A stretch of DNA of 64,000 nucleotides from Flavobacterium sp. ALJ2 (lineage in GTDB: Bacteria > Bacteroidota > Bacteroidia > Flavobacteriales > Flavobacteriaceae): positions 372,001 to 436,000 of the forward strand of contig NZ_JADNRC010000001.1 in assembly GCF_015594725.1 (NCBI RefSeq). The letters are read 5' to 3'. A program made the position numbers and the translations under genes. Shown one piece after another: positions 18,835 to 28,561 of this stretch. The notes below the pieces were generated by a model, which searched no databases, was not told the origin of the DNA, and saw only the letters and a list, made by a program, of their open reading frames with translations. The number at the start of each line of letters is the position of its first letter. Within the stretch, counting starts at the first letter, position 1.

Positions 18835-20736
18835 ATGGAAGAAAAAAAATTTGATCTCAATTCGGTTATTGGTTTTATATTGATTTTTGGTATTTTGATT
18901 TGGATAATGTATCAAAACAAGCCTTCTGAAGCTACTATAGCTGCAGAAAAAGCCAAGAAAGAATTAGTTGCAAAACAAGAAGCTCAAGCTAAAGAGGCTA
19001 CTGCTAAAACTGCGGTTTTGCCAGTTGCAACAACTCCTGGAGATACATTGCAATTAGCAAAGTTGCAAAAAACATTAGGTGGATTTGCTTATTCAGCTAC
19101 ACTTCCTTCTGCTAAAGATGCTTATACAACTATCGAAAATGATGTAGTAAAACTAAAAATCGCCAATAAAGGAGGGTATATAGTAGAAGCTATTTTAAAG
19201 AAATATGAAAAATTTAAAAAAGGATCAGGTGAATTAGTAGAGTTGATAAAAAACAACAATGCTAATTTAAATATTCAATTGGTTACTAATGATAATCGTA
19301 CTTTAAATACAAAAGATTTATTTTTTGAGCCAACATTGACTAAAAATGGTGAGGATCAAGTATTGTCTATGCGTTTAAAAGCAGGTCCAAATGAATTTTT
19401 GGAATATAAATATGTATTAAAGCCAAATGATTATATGATTGGTTTTGATCTTCGTTCACAAGGATTAAATAAAGTTTTGAATACATCTAAACCTTTGGAT
19501 TTAGAGTGGGATTTAAAAACGTATAGAAACGAAAAAAGTGTTTCATATGAAAACCGTTATGCAGAGATATATTATGAATATAATGACGGAAAAACTAGCT
19601 ACGTAGGTCAAGGAGAGAACAAAGAAGAAACGCCAGAAAAAGTAAGTTTTGTTGCTTTTAAACAACATTTCTTCTCTACAATTTTATTGACAAAAACTCC
19701 TTTTGAAAAATCAAGATTACATTCTCATAACTTAGTTAAAGATGAGAAAGTTGATACAACATTTACAAAAGATTTTAAAGCAAATGTACCATTAGCATTT
19801 TCAAATGGAGAGATTGATTATAAAATGAGTTGGTATTTTGGGCCATCTGATTATAAAACTTTAAAATCATATGATGCAAATTTAGAGAGAATCATTCCTT
19901 TGGGTTGGGGTATCTTCGGATGGATTAATAAATTTATCTTCATTCCATTATTTGGATTCTTAAGCTCTTATATTTCTTATGGTATTGCTATTATTGTTTT
20001 TACAATTTTGATAAAAATAGCAATGTCACCAATAACCTATAAATCATTCTTGTCACAGGCAAAAATGAAAGTATTGCGACCTGAAATTACTGAGTTGGGC
20101 GAAAAATTCAAGAAAGACCCAATGAAGAAACAGCAAGAAACAATGAAGCTGTATAATAAAGCTGGAGTAAACCCAATGGCGGGTTGTATACCAGCCTTGA
20201 TACAACTTCCGTTTATGTATGCTTCGTTCCAGTTTTTCCCATCAGCTTTTGAGTTAAGACAAAAAAGCTTCCTTTGGGCAGATGATTTATCTTCATTTGA
20301 TGCTATAGCAAAATTACCATTCCACATTCCTTTATATGGAGACCATATTAGTTTGTTCCCGATATTGGCAGCAATTGCGATTTTCTTTTATATGAAAATG
20401 ACATCTGGTGACCAACAAATGGCAGCTCCACAACAAGAAGGTATGCCGGATATGGCTAAGATGATGAAAATCATGATTTATGTTTCTCCACTTATGATGT
20501 TGATATTCTTCAACTCTTACGGAGCAGGTTTGAGTTTATATAACTTTATCTCTAACTTAATTACAATCGGAATTATGTTTGTAATTAAAAACTACATTGT
20601 AGATAGTGATAAAATCCACGCTCAAATCCAAGAAAATAAATTAAAAGAGCCTAAAAAACAAGGTAAGTTCCAAAGACGTTTACAAGAAGTTATGGAGCAA
20701 CAAGAAGCTGCTAAAGCTGCCAAAGGAAAAAAATAA
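18835..20736 (+). CDS. yidC: Membrane protein insertase YidC
   Basis: The 633-aa protein has an N-terminal membrane anchor (FDLNSVIGFILIFGILIWIM), a large periplasmic beta domain (about 60-350), and the conserved insertase core with five C-terminal helices, including YGIAIIVFTILIKIAMSPIT and NPMAGCIPALIQLPFMYASF. A basic tail (KKQGKFQRRLQEVMEQQEAA) probably touches the ribosome. It inserts and folds inner-membrane proteins with or without SecYEG. Length is typical for Bacteroidota YidC. A terminator follows at once. Confidence 0.98.
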   Translation: MEEKKFDLNSVIGFILIFGILIWIMYQNKPSEATIAAEKAKKELVAKQEAQAKEATAKTAVLPVATTPGDTLQLAKLQKTLGGFAYSATLPSAKDAYTTIENDVVKLKIANKGGYIVEAILKKYEKFKKGSGELVELIKNNNANLNIQLVTNDNRTLNTKDLFFEPTLTKNGEDQVLSMRLKAGPNEFLEYKYVLKPNDYMIGFDLRSQGLNKVLNTSKPLDLEWDLKTYRNEKSVSYENRYAEIYYEYNDGKTSYVGQGENKEETPEKVSFVAFKQHFFSTILLTKTPFEKSRLHSHNLVKDEKVDTTFTKDFKANVPLAFSNGEIDYKMSWYFGPSDYKTLKSYDANLERIIPLGWGIFGWINKFIFIPLFGFLSSYISYGIAIIVFTILIKIAMSPITYKSFLSQAKMKVLRPEITELGEKFKKDPMKKQQETMKLYNKAGVNPMAGCIPALIQLPFMYASFQFFPSAFELRQKSFLWADDLSSFDAIAKLPFHIPLYGDHISLFPILAAIAIFFYMKMTSGDQQMAAPQQEGMPDMAKMMKIMIYVSPLMMLIFFNSYGAGLSLYNFISNLITIGIMFVIKNYIVDSDKIHAQIQENKLKEPKKQGKFQRRLQEVMEQQEAAKAAKGKK

Positions 20737-20757
20737 CATAAACATTGAAAATAAAAA

Positions 20758-20783
20758 AATCTCGATTTATCGGGATTTTTTTA
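20758..20783 (+). terminator. Intrinsic terminator after yidC
   Basis: AATCTCGA (20758-20765) and TCGGGATT (20770-20777) pair through eight positions with one G-U pair around TTTA, followed directly by a run of T. It ends the pyrG-yidC unit. Confidence 0.8.
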
Positions 20784-20837
20784 TATATGTATAATTTATA
20801 ATACACTATTTCGTTAAGGTTTTAAATAGAAGATAAA

Positions 20838-21563
20838 ATGATTTGTAAAAGAATAATACTCGGATTGCTTTTGTTGAATGCTTTTTTTATAAATGCTCAA
20901 GCAAACTTGAATAAGCTCGACGCGGATGGAAAAAAAGATGGACTTTGGAAAGGGATTTATGAAGAATCAAAAAGACCCCGTTACGAAGGAACTTTTAGTC
21001 ATGGTAAGGAAACAGGTATCTTTAAGTTTTATGATGATACCAGAGCTGCTAGTATAATTGCAACAAGAGATTTTAGTGCCAACGATGGTAGTGCTTATAC
21101 TATTTTTTATGATCAAGCGAAGAATAAAGTAAGTGAAGGAAAAGTGATCAATAAGCTTTTTGAAGGGGAATGGAAATATTATCATCAGGCTTCACCAACT
21201 GTAATGACAATTGAGAAGTATAGTAAAGGAAAGCTAAATGGCTTGCGATCTGTTTTTTATCCAAATGGGAAGATTGCTGAAGAAATGAATTATAAAAACG
21301 ATATAAAAGAAGGTTATTATAAACGATATGCCGAAAACGGAACTGTTTTAGAGCAATTAAATTATAAAAATAACGAGTTAAACGGAGAAGCTGTTTTTAA
21401 TAATTCGAATGGAGTTGTTGCTTCAAAAGGGATATTTGTAAATGGCAAAAAATCGGGTAATTGGCAGTTTTTTGAAAAAGGAAAACTAGTAAAAGAAGTC
21501 AATATGAGTGACCCAAAAAACACAAATGAAACCGCTACTAAGGTTGAAAAGAAGAAAAAATAA
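20838..21563 (+). CDS. Secreted MORN-like repeat protein (YwqK type)
   Basis: The 241-aa protein has a signal peptide (cleavage likely after INAQA, about residue 22). It consists of repeated units of about 22 residues, such as YSKGKLNGLRSVFYPNGKI, YKNDIKEGYYKRYAENGTV and YKNNELNGEAVFNNSNGVV, the MORN_2 pattern of the YwqK family. Some databases call such proteins antitoxins, but a signal peptide and lack of a partner make that label doubtful here. Its role is unknown, probably periplasmic or surface. The C-terminus ends in a lysine cluster. Confidence 0.75.
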   Translation: MICKRIILGLLLLNAFFINAQANLNKLDADGKKDGLWKGIYEESKRPRYEGTFSHGKETGIFKFYDDTRAASIIATRDFSANDGSAYTIFYDQAKNKVSEGKVINKLFEGEWKYYHQASPTVMTIEKYSKGKLNGLRSVFYPNGKIAEEMNYKNDIKEGYYKRYAENGTVLEQLNYKNNELNGEAVFNNSNGVVASKGIFVNGKKSGNWQFFEKGKLVKEVNMSDPKNTNETATKVEKKKK

Positions 21564-21727
21564 AACAACATTAAATATTCAGGTGAACTTCAACTAATAG
21601 ATGTTCAATAGATTTGTGTTGTTGTTATTTTGGAGGAATAAATAGCATCAAAAACTATAATAACTTTTATCTACCCCTTGATTGTATAAACTAATGAAAA
21701 CAATGGTTATTATCTGCAATTAAGGAT

Positions 21728-21735
21728 TAACTTTG
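21728..21735 (+). promoter_or_regulatory. TAnnTTTG promoter element before mnmA
   Basis: TAACTTTG lies 29 bp upstream of the mnmA ATG. The matching upstream TTG is not clear. Confidence 0.5.
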
Positions 21736-21764
21736 CAAAATAATTTTTTTTAGATTCCGAATAT

Positions 21765-22952
21765 ATGAAACGTGTTGTAGTAGGGCTTTCTGGAGGTGTT
21801 GATTCAAGTGTTGCCGCTTATTTGTTGCAACAACAAGGATATGAGGTTATTGGTCTTTTTATGAAGAACTGGCATGATGATTCAGTTACTATTTCTAACG
21901 AATGCCCTTGGTTAGAAGATAGTAATGATGCATTATTGGTAGCCGAAAAACTTGGAATCCCTTTTCAAACTGTTGATTTAAGCGAAGAATATAAAGAAAA
22001 AATCGTTGACTATATGTTCAATGAATATGAAAAAGGGCGTACACCAAACCCAGATGTGTTGTGTAATCGTGAGATTAAGTTTGATGTTTTCATGAAAATT
22101 GCATTAAGTCTTGGAGCTGATTATGTAGCAACGGGGCATTATTGTCAAAAAGCAGAAATCGAGGTAAATGGCGAAAAAGTATACCAACTTATTGCCGGAG
22201 CCGATACTAATAAAGATCAATCTTACTTTTTATGTCAATTGTCGCAAGAGCAATTGTCTAAATCATTGTTTCCTATAGGAGGATTAACAAAACCAGAAGT
22301 GCGCGAAATTGCAGCCGAAATGGATTTGGTTACTGCTGAAAAGAAAGATTCACAAGGATTATGTTTCATCGGAAAAGTACGTTTGCCAGAGTTTTTACAA
22401 CAAAAATTGCAACCAAAAGATGGTTTAATTGTACAAATAGACAAAAATGATCCAATATACAATTCAGAAAAATTAGGGGATTTATCACTTGAAAAAGAAT
22501 TAGAATTTGAATCACAAAGACTACCTTATACTCCAATAATGGGTAAAGTAGTTGGAAAACATCAAGGGGCACATTATTTTACTATTGGACAACGGAAAGG
22601 ACTTAATGTAGGTGGAACAACAGATCCATTATTTATCATAGCAACCGATGTAGAAACAAATACAATTTATACCGGTTTAACGAGTCAGCATCCAGGTTTG
22701 TTTAAAAAAGCATTATTTATAGAAAAATCAGAAGTACACTGGATTCGTACCGATTTGGCTTTAAAAAATGGAGAACAAATGGAAGTAATGGCAAGAATTC
22801 GTTACCGTCAGCCATTGCAAAAAGCAACCTTACATCAATTTGAAGGCGGAATGTACATTCATTTCGATGAGCCACAATCGGCTATAACTGAAGGACAATT
22901 TGCAGCTTGGTATTTAGATAATGAATTAGTTGGTTCGGGAGTAATTTCTTAG
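21765..22952 (+). CDS. mnmA: tRNA-specific 2-thiouridylase MnmA
   Basis: The 395-aa protein has the PP-loop [13 protein letters not shown] (9-21), the catalytic Cys100 in [13 protein letters not shown] and the persulfide-forming Cys200 in [10 protein letters not shown]. Residues about 270-395 are the beta-barrel tRNA-binding part. It thiolates U34 at the wobble position of Lys, Glu and Gln tRNAs using ATP and relayed sulfur. Length fits the family (360-400 aa). It reads alone and is followed 49 bp later by the protease gene. Confidence 0.97.
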   Translation: MKRVVVGLSGGVDSSVAAYLLQQQGYEVIGLFMKNWHDDSVTISNECPWLEDSNDALLVAEKLGIPFQTVDLSEEYKEKIVDYMFNEYEKGRTPNPDVLCNREIKFDVFMKIALSLGADYVATGHYCQKAEIEVNGEKVYQLIAGADTNKDQSYFLCQLSQEQLSKSLFPIGGLTKPEVREIAAEMDLVTAEKKDSQGLCFIGKVRLPEFLQQKLQPKDGLIVQIDKNDPIYNSEKLGDLSLEKELEFESQRLPYTPIMGKVVGKHQGAHYFTIGQRKGLNVGGTTDPLFIIATDVETNTIYTGLTSQHPGLFKKALFIEKSEVHWIRTDLALKNGEQMEVMARIRYRQPLQKATLHQFEGGMYIHFDEPQSAITEGQFAAWYLDNELVGSGVIS

Positions 22953-23001
22953 ATTAGTACTTTTTTACGGAAGGTTTTTACCTTAACCCAAAAAGTAGCC
23001 T

Positions 23002-24615
23002 ATGAAAAGATATATCCTATTTCTTCTTTTATTGGTTTCATCTGCGGCATTCTCGCAAGAAGAAGCATGGGTTTATTTTAATGCCAAACCCAATTCTCAA
23101 GCCTATTATGACAATCCGCTATTGATGCTTTCGCAAAGAGCTTTGGATAGAAGAATCAATCAGAATATTGCTTTGGATTTTAAAGATATTCCGATTGAAA
23201 CGGCTTATGTTAACCAGATAAAAGTAAGTACAGGAATAACGGTTATGGCACAATCCAAATGGTTAAATACACTTCATATTCGGGGAACACAAGCGGATAT
23301 TAATGCTCTCAAACTATTCTCATTCGTTTCTAAAGTTGATTTTGCAAATAAATCATTGAACCTTACGGGAAAAAAAACAGCTTCGGATAAGGTAAAAGCA
23401 ACAGATAAAAAACTACAAACAGCCGTGAATTATGCCTATGGTAATTCGGCAAATCAGATCCAAATGCTTAATGGGCAAATTCTACACCAACAAAATTATA
23501 CAGGTTCAGACAAAATAATTGCCGTTCTCGATGCTGGTTTCCCAGGTGTTAATACAGCAAGTACTTTTCAGCGTTTAAGGGATAATAATAAAATTTTAGG
23601 TGGATATAATTACGTTTTAAGAAATTCGGATTTTTACGCAGGCGTTTCTCATGGTACCGAGGTTTTATCGACTATGGGAGGGTATAAAGAAAATGCTTTA
23701 GTTGGTACTGCTCCCGATGCTTCCTATTATTTGTTTATTACTGAAGATGATACTTCAGAGAATCCTGTTGAAGAATCGCTTTGGGTTGAAGCTGCAGAAG
23801 AGGCAGATAGGCTAGGAGCGGATATTATTACTACTTCTTTGGGATATTTTGGTTATGATAATCCAAATTATAGCCACAGTTATAACGATATGAATGGTAC
23901 AACTAATTATATTTCGCGAGGAGCAGAAATAGCTTTTAGCAGAGGAATGATTGTGGTTGCATCTGCAGGTAATGAAGGAAATACTTCTGAAAAACATATT
24001 GGGGGACCTGCTGATGCGGTGTCTGTAATTACTGTAGGATCAGTTACGGCTACCAAATCGTTATCTTCTTTTAGTTCTATTGGACCTAGTTATGATCAAA
24101 GGATCAAACCAGATGTTATGGCGCAAGGAACAGCAGCGGTAATATCAGATGTTTCGGGGAATATTAGTACTATAAATGGAACGTCTTTTTCATGTCCAAT
24201 AATGGCTGGAGCAATTGCTTGTTTATGGCAGGCTTTCCCAAATAAAACAAATCAGGAGATTCGACAATTGGTTTTACAATCATCAGATAGATATGAATCC
24301 CCAAATCCTCAATACGGTTATGGGATTCCCAATTTCAGTCTGGCATTGAATACCGCTTTAAATGTTGATTCGATTGAGAAATTAGATTTTTTAGTATATC
24401 CTAATCCAACAAATTCGGATATATATTTTACTTTATCAAAAGATAGTAATGAAGCCTTTCTAACAGTGTATTCTTTGCTTGGACAAAAGGTAGTTGAAAG
24501 ACAAATTACCAATCAGAGTTCGATAGTTTCGTTACAATCGTTACATTCTGGGATTTATTTTTATACTTTAGAGGCGAATAACCTGTACAAAACAGGGAAA
24601 ATCATAAAACAATAA
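23002..24615 (+). CDS. Subtilisin-like S8 serine protease with type IX secretion C-terminal domain
   Basis: The 537-aa protein has a signal peptide ending near residue 18 (SSAAFSQ), a propeptide to about residue 165, and the catalytic triad Asp177 (AVLDAGF), His217 (GVSHGTE) and Ser395 (NGTSFSCP), with the oxyanion Asn324 in SAGNEG. Residues about 463-537 (FLVYPNPTNSDIYF ... LHSGIYFYTLE) form a type A T9SS sorting domain, so the enzyme should cross the outer membrane through the type IX system and be released or anchored after tail removal. Likely role is extracellular protein degradation. A frame-complete, normal family member. Confidence 0.93.
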   Translation: MKRYILFLLLLVSSAAFSQEEAWVYFNAKPNSQAYYDNPLLMLSQRALDRRINQNIALDFKDIPIETAYVNQIKVSTGITVMAQSKWLNTLHIRGTQADINALKLFSFVSKVDFANKSLNLTGKKTASDKVKATDKKLQTAVNYAYGNSANQIQMLNGQILHQQNYTGSDKIIAVLDAGFPGVNTASTFQRLRDNNKILGGYNYVLRNSDFYAGVSHGTEVLSTMGGYKENALVGTAPDASYYLFITEDDTSENPVEESLWVEAAEEADRLGADIITTSLGYFGYDNPNYSHSYNDMNGTTNYISRGAEIAFSRGMIVVASAGNEGNTSEKHIGGPADAVSVITVGSVTATKSLSSFSSIGPSYDQRIKPDVMAQGTAAVISDVSGNISTINGTSFSCPIMAGAIACLWQAFPNKTNQEIRQLVLQSSDRYESPNPQYGYGIPNFSLALNTALNVDSIEKLDFLVYPNPTNSDIYFTLSKDSNEAFLTVYSLLGQKVVERQITNQSSIVSLQSLHSGIYFYTLEANNLYKTGKIIKQ

Positions 24616-24628
24616 TTGGCAGTAGTAC

Positions 24629-25573
24629 ATGAATAAAATAACAACCCTTTTTAATATAAAGTATCCAATAATTCAAGCAGGAATGATTTGGAATAGTGGC
24701 TACAAACTCGCAAGCGCAGTAAGTAATGCTGGAGGTTTAGGAATAATAGGAGCAGGCTCGATGTACCCAGAAGTATTACGAGAACACATTCAGAAATGTA
24801 AAAAAGCAACTTCAAAGCCTTTTGGAGTCAATGTACCAATGCTATATCCTAATATCGAAGAGATTATGAAGATCATTGTTGATGAAGGAGTGAGAATTGT
24901 ATTTACATCGGCAGGAAACCCTAAAACGTGGACATTATTCTTGAAAGAAAAAGGGATTACGGTTGTACATGTGGTGAGTAGTACTGTTTTTGCTTTAAAA
25001 GCTCAAGAAGCGGGTGTAGATGCTATTGTAGCTGAAGGTTTTGAAGCAGGGGGGCATAATGGTCGTGACGAAACAACCACTTTCACACTGATTCCGATGG
25101 TTCGTGAAAAAATTACCATTCCGCTTATTGCAGCAGGAGGAATTGCAACAGGAAAAGGAATGCTTGCAGCAATGGTTTTAGGTGCAGATGGAGTTCAGGT
25201 GGGCAGTCGTTTTGCAGCCTCAACAGAATCTTCTGCACATGATAATTTTAAACAAACTATTGTTAATGTAAAAGAAGGGGATACGCAGCTGACATTGAAA
25301 GAATTGGCTCCAGTACGATTAATTAAGAATAAATTTTATCAAGATGTTCAGGCATTGTATGAAAAATGTCCAACAAAAGAGGAACTTGTCGAGCTTTTAG
25401 GAAGAGCAAGAGCAAAACGCGGTATGTTTGAAGGAGATTTGGAAGAAGGAGAATTAGAAATCGGACAAATAGCAGGACTTATTCATGATATTAAACCAGC
25501 TGCTGAAATTATTCATGAAATGATTTCGGATTTTGAAAGGGCTCGTAAGAAAACATTAAATTTAGATTTTTAA
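24629..25573 (+). CDS. Nitronate monooxygenase / FabK-like FMN enzyme
   Basis: The 314-aa TIM-barrel protein starts ITTLFNIKYPIIQAGMIW and carries GGLGIIGAG, the motif AEGFEAGGHNGRDE, and the FMN phosphate-binding region IAAGGIATGKGMLAAMVLGA then GVQVGSRF. These mark the 2-nitropropane dioxygenase / enoyl-ACP reductase FabK family, which use FMN in the cytoplasm. Sequence alone does not separate a nitroalkane-detoxifying oxygenase from a fatty-acid enoyl reductase; the His in EAGGHNGR is present in both. It begins 13 bp after the protease stop. Confidence 0.88.
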   Translation: MNKITTLFNIKYPIIQAGMIWNSGYKLASAVSNAGGLGIIGAGSMYPEVLREHIQKCKKATSKPFGVNVPMLYPNIEEIMKIIVDEGVRIVFTSAGNPKTWTLFLKEKGITVVHVVSSTVFALKAQEAGVDAIVAEGFEAGGHNGRDETTTFTLIPMVREKITIPLIAAGGIATGKGMLAAMVLGADGVQVGSRFAASTESSAHDNFKQTIVNVKEGDTQLTLKELAPVRLIKNKFYQDVQALYEKCPTKEELVELLGRARAKRGMFEGDLEEGELEIGQIAGLIHDIKPAAEIIHEMISDFERARKKTLNLDF

Positions 25574-25577
25574 ATAA

Positions 25578-25988
25578 ATGAATCAAATAAAAATATATAT
25601 AGTATTGTTTTTTTTAGGGCTTGGATTGCAGCAAGCTTATAGTCAGAGTTATAAGTTTGGGGCTTCTGGTTATAGCGTTTTAGAGAAAAATGAAAGGGGG
25701 AAATGGGGTAAGTGGTCGGATCTGGAATTAGTTAATATTTTGGTTGTTTTAGATACAGATAAAAACCGAATTGTAGTTAATTCGCAAGAGATACAAGTAT
25801 ATCAAATTTCAGATTATATAGCCAGAGAAGAAAATGACACAGATATTGTGTATTCTTTTATTTGTAAAGATTTAAAAGGAAACGATACTAAATTATCGAT
25901 TATAACAAGAAAAAAGCAGGATAACAGAAAGCAATTATACATAAACTATAATGACCGAATCATTGTGTATAATATTTTTACTATTTAA
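25578..25988 (+). CDS. Small secreted protein of unknown function
   Basis: The 136-aa protein starts 4 bp after the previous stop. The signal peptide (IKIYIVLFFLGLGLQQAYSQ) ends near residue 23. The rest is a beta-rich domain with ERGKWGKWSDLELVNILVVL and VYSFICKDLKGNDTKL. I do not recognise the family. It is probably periplasmic. A strong hairpin terminator follows 24 bp after the stop, so it is the last gene of this run. Confidence 0.65.
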   Translation: MNQIKIYIVLFFLGLGLQQAYSQSYKFGASGYSVLEKNERGKWGKWSDLELVNILVVLDTDKNRIVVNSQEIQVYQISDYIAREENDTDIVYSFICKDLKGNDTKLSIITRKKQDNRKQLYINYNDRIIVYNIFTI

Positions 25989-26012
25989 AGAGATTAGGAA
26001 TAAAATAAATAC

Positions 26013-26047
26013 CCCCGACAAGTTAAAATCTGTCGGGGTTGTTTTTT
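26013..26047 (+). terminator. Strong intrinsic terminator
   Basis: CCCCGACA (26013-26020) and TGTCGGGG (26031-26038) form a GC-rich stem in an AT-rich setting, followed by TTGTTTTTT. It ends the run that includes the gene at 25578. Confidence 0.85.
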
Positions 26048-26139
26048 ATGGAATTATATTGCTACAATTTGTGAAACCTTTGAATCGGTAGGTAGAAAGT
26101 TTATAATCTTAGTAACAGAACCTCACGATCTAAAAAAAA

Positions 26140-26574
26140 CTACTCAATATCTTTGATAAACTCATCATATTCCAGATAAAATAGCTCCAAAGCATTCATT
26201 TTTTCAAAGTAAAAGTCGAATATTTCATCCCAATATTTACGATTACTAAAACCAATACCTAGTTTTTCTACCCAAATACGGCTGATAGTTTTGCCACTTT
26301 CTAAAGTATATTCTTTTTCAAAAACGAGATCTTTGATAAATTCTTCTTCTAGAATATTTTTTAAAGCCTCCAGTTTTTCAAAGTAAGCATTTCGTTTGTC
26401 GTCACTACGATGTTCGATGTCTATTAAAACCTGTACTTTTTTATTATCGACATAAAATTTAAAAGAGAAATCCTTAATTTTGGTATCGTAGAGTATCCAT
26501 TTTCGAGGATATTTCTCGGCAAAAGCCACCCAAAATTCTCTCTTCATTTTCTGTGATTCTTCTTTACTATACAT
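26140..26574 (-). CDS. DUF4268 domain protein
   Basis: The 144-aa cytoplasmic protein (MYSKEESQKMKREFWVAFAE, then VQVLIDIEHRSDDKRNAYFE) matches the DUF4268 family, whose C-terminal-domain version is sometimes attached to restriction-type proteins. Here it stands alone, without a nuclease or methylase nearby, so no defence role is supported. It is rich in Glu, Lys and aromatic residues with no signal or membrane segment. It is divergent from the NUDIX gene next door. Confidence 0.75.
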   Translation of the reverse strand: MYSKEESQKMKREFWVAFAEKYPRKWILYDTKIKDFSFKFYVDNKKVQVLIDIEHRSDDKRNAYFEKLEALKNILEEEFIKDLVFEKEYTLESGKTISRIWVEKLGIGFSNRKYWDEIFDFYFEKMNALELFYLEYDEFIKDIE

Positions 26575-26667
26575 TTTTATTAGCTTAAACTCTAGAAAAT
26601 TTGTGAGATACTATTTTCTAAAGTATATTTATATATTATTTTGAGAATACAAAAATAGACTTTGATT

Positions 26668-27312
26668 ATGGATTTTCAATATTTTTTGCATTTTGTTCCT
26701 AATCTAATAGAGGCAAAGCTCCCCGCTGAAGCAGCACACTTTAAAATGGTTCCATTAGAACGAATGGAAGTCATGAAAAATATAGATATTAAAGTTAATT
26801 CTCCCAGAGTTGCTGCGGTTATGATGTTGTTATATCCAAAAAACGACATTACCCATTTGGCTTTAATCGTACGCAATGCCTATAATGGAGTGCATTCTTC
26901 GCAAATTGCATTTCCAGGAGGTAAATATGAGCATGATGATGAGAGTTATGCTTATACAGCTTTGCGTGAAACACATGAAGAAGTAGGCGTTTTACCTGAT
27001 AAAATTCAAATTCTAAAAGCATTTACGCCAACTTATATTCCGCCAAGTAATTTTATAGTACATCCTTTTTTAGGGGTTTGTAAAGAAGAAATTAATTTCC
27101 GACCAGATCCAAGAGAAGTTGCTGATATTATAGAGTTGCCACTTTCCGTTTTTTTGGATGATGAAATTGTTGTTGAAACGATTTTATCAACTTCGTATGC
27201 AGAAAACATTTCTGTTCCGGCTTTTAAAATAGAAAACCATATCGTATGGGGAGCAACAGCTATGATCTTGAGTGAGTTAAAAGAGGTTCTTAAAGAGAGT
27301 TTTGTAAATTAA
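26668..27312 (+). CDS. NUDIX hydrolase, probable coenzyme A pyrophosphatase
   Basis: The ATG at 26668 is chosen over a TTG two codons upstream, giving 214 aa. The NUDIX box is GGKYEHDDESYAYTALRETH followed by EEVGV, with the acidic REU-EE metal site complete, and is preceded by the family-typical SQIAFPGG. The arrangement matches the CoA pyrophosphatase (NudL/Nudt7) branch, which cleaves CoA and related diphosphates. Substrate is inferred from subfamily. It is monocistronic, with a 316-bp gap following. Confidence 0.88.
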   Translation: MDFQYFLHFVPNLIEAKLPAEAAHFKMVPLERMEVMKNIDIKVNSPRVAAVMMLLYPKNDITHLALIVRNAYNGVHSSQIAFPGGKYEHDDESYAYTALRETHEEVGVLPDKIQILKAFTPTYIPPSNFIVHPFLGVCKEEINFRPDPREVADIIELPLSVFLDDEIVVETILSTSYAENISVPAFKIENHIVWGATAMILSELKEVLKESFVN

Positions 27313-27628
27313 TTAGTTAAAGAAAAGATATTATTAATTTTACATTACTGTTTTTAGAAGAATCGTTTACACAGTTTTGACAAATAATTAAACAAGGTTT
27401 TTTTATTTAATTTTTAAGGAGCCTTTTTTTAGATTAAATCAGTTAAATTTACAACCCTTTTTAGGGTTGATTATTTAGCAAGAGAGTTTTTGAAAAATAA
27501 ATAAAAGTGATATTGCAACTGATAATCAGAATGTTATTGTTTGTAAGGTTAGAGTAGTAGCTAATAGGAACTACAAAAATAAATTTCGTAAGTTTGTCAT
27601 TCTAATTTTAAAAATAACACATAAATTT
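27313..27628 (+). other. 316-bp gap with a small hairpin and a promoter
   Basis: CAACCC (27452-27457) and GGGTTG (27464-27469) form a 6-bp stem with a TTTTTA loop and no U-run afterward. The promoter element TAAGTTTG lies at 27589-27596. Nothing else, and no small gene, is evident. Confidence 0.5.
27589..27596 (+). promoter_or_regulatory. TAnnTTTG promoter element before the acyltransferase gene
   Basis: TAAGTTTG lies 32 bp upstream of the ATG at 27629. Confidence 0.5.
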
Positions 27629-28438
27629 ATGGGATTGTTTAAGAGAAATCCTTTTGGTCATATACTATTTATAAAAAAATGGTTAATTCGAGTTTTTGGA
27701 GTGATTACACATAGACGTTATCGAGGTTTTAACGAATTGCAAATTGATGGCTCAGAAATTATAAGAAGTTTACCAAATACTAATGTTCTTTTTATATCTA
27801 ATCACCAGACATACTTTGCTGATGTTGTGGCTATGTTTCATGTTTTTAATGCAAGTTTAAGTGGGAGAGAGGATAATATAAAAAATGTAGGTTACTTATG
27901 GCAACCTAAGATGAATATTTACTATGTTGCTGCCAAAGAGACAATGAGAGCAGGTCTGCTACCAAGAATTTTATCTTATGTTGGAGCAATAAGTGTGGAG
28001 CGTACTTGGAGAGCTAAAGGTGTTGATGTTGCTGAAAAAAGAGATGTAAATCCTAATGATACCGAAAACATTAAAATTGCTCTTAATGATGGGTGGGTGA
28101 TTACGTTTCCGCAAGGAACAACTAAGTCATTTAAGCCAGTTCGTAAAGGGACAGCGCATATTATTAAGGAGCATAGACCTATTGTTGTTCCAATTGTAAT
28201 TGATGGTTTCCGACGTTCTTTTGATAAAAAAGGATTACGAATGAAAAAGAAAGGAATTCTACAATCATTTATTATCAAAGAACCGCTTGTTATTGATTAT
28301 GATAATGATACAATTGATGAAATTGTTGAAAAAGTAGAATATGCCATCGAACAGCATCCTTCATTTTTAAAAGTTATTCCGTCAGAAGAACTAAAAGTAG
28401 AAGAAGAATTGAATAAAATGCGTAGATGGGATTATTGA
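27629..28438 (+). CDS. PlsC-like phospholipid/glycerolipid acyltransferase with variant motifs
   Basis: The 269-aa protein is of the 1-acyl-sn-glycerol-3-phosphate acyltransferase family. Block I reads FISNHQTYFADV (His59, Asp65), which has five residues between His and Asp; the canonical HX4D has four. Block III reads FPQGTTKS (160-167), where most members have FPEGTRS. The hydrophobic N-terminal segment and the GTAHIIKEHRPIVVPIVIDG block are otherwise normal. The variations suggest a specialised acceptor or a Bacteroidota subfamily; loss of activity seems unlikely because the rest is well kept. It would act at the inner face of the membrane. Confidence 0.82.
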   Translation: MGLFKRNPFGHILFIKKWLIRVFGVITHRRYRGFNELQIDGSEIIRSLPNTNVLFISNHQTYFADVVAMFHVFNASLSGREDNIKNVGYLWQPKMNIYYVAAKETMRAGLLPRILSYVGAISVERTWRAKGVDVAEKRDVNPNDTENIKIALNDGWVITFPQGTTKSFKPVRKGTAHIIKEHRPIVVPIVIDGFRRSFDKKGLRMKKKGILQSFIIKEPLVIDYDNDTIDEIVEKVEYAIEQHPSFLKVIPSEELKVEEELNKMRRWDY

Positions 28439-28461
28439 TTTTCTAGATAATGATTTTCATA

Positions 28462-28501
28462 AAAAAGGGAGCTGTAAAATATAATTTACAGCTCCCTTTT
28501 T
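28462..28501. terminator. Bidirectional terminator
   Basis: GGGAGCTGTAAA (28467-28478) and TTTACAGCTCCC (28485-28496) form a perfect 12-bp stem around ATATAA, flanked by an A-run on the left and T-run on the right. It can serve both the plus-strand acyltransferase and the minus-strand membrane-protein gene that ends at 28562. Confidence 0.9.
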
Positions 28502-28561
28502 AGTTTTAAAGTATTTGTTAGTCTTTGAGTTATTGTATATCAGTTGCTTAGGGCATTGTGG

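Noticed and set aside
20838..21563. Calling the MORN-like repeat protein a toxin-antitoxin antitoxin
   Set aside because: That name spread by annotation. The protein has a signal peptide and no neighbouring toxin, so an antitoxin role is unsupported.
26140..26574. Treating the DUF4268 protein as part of a restriction or defence system
   Set aside because: There is no methylase, nuclease or helicase of a restriction system beside it; the flanking genes are housekeeping.
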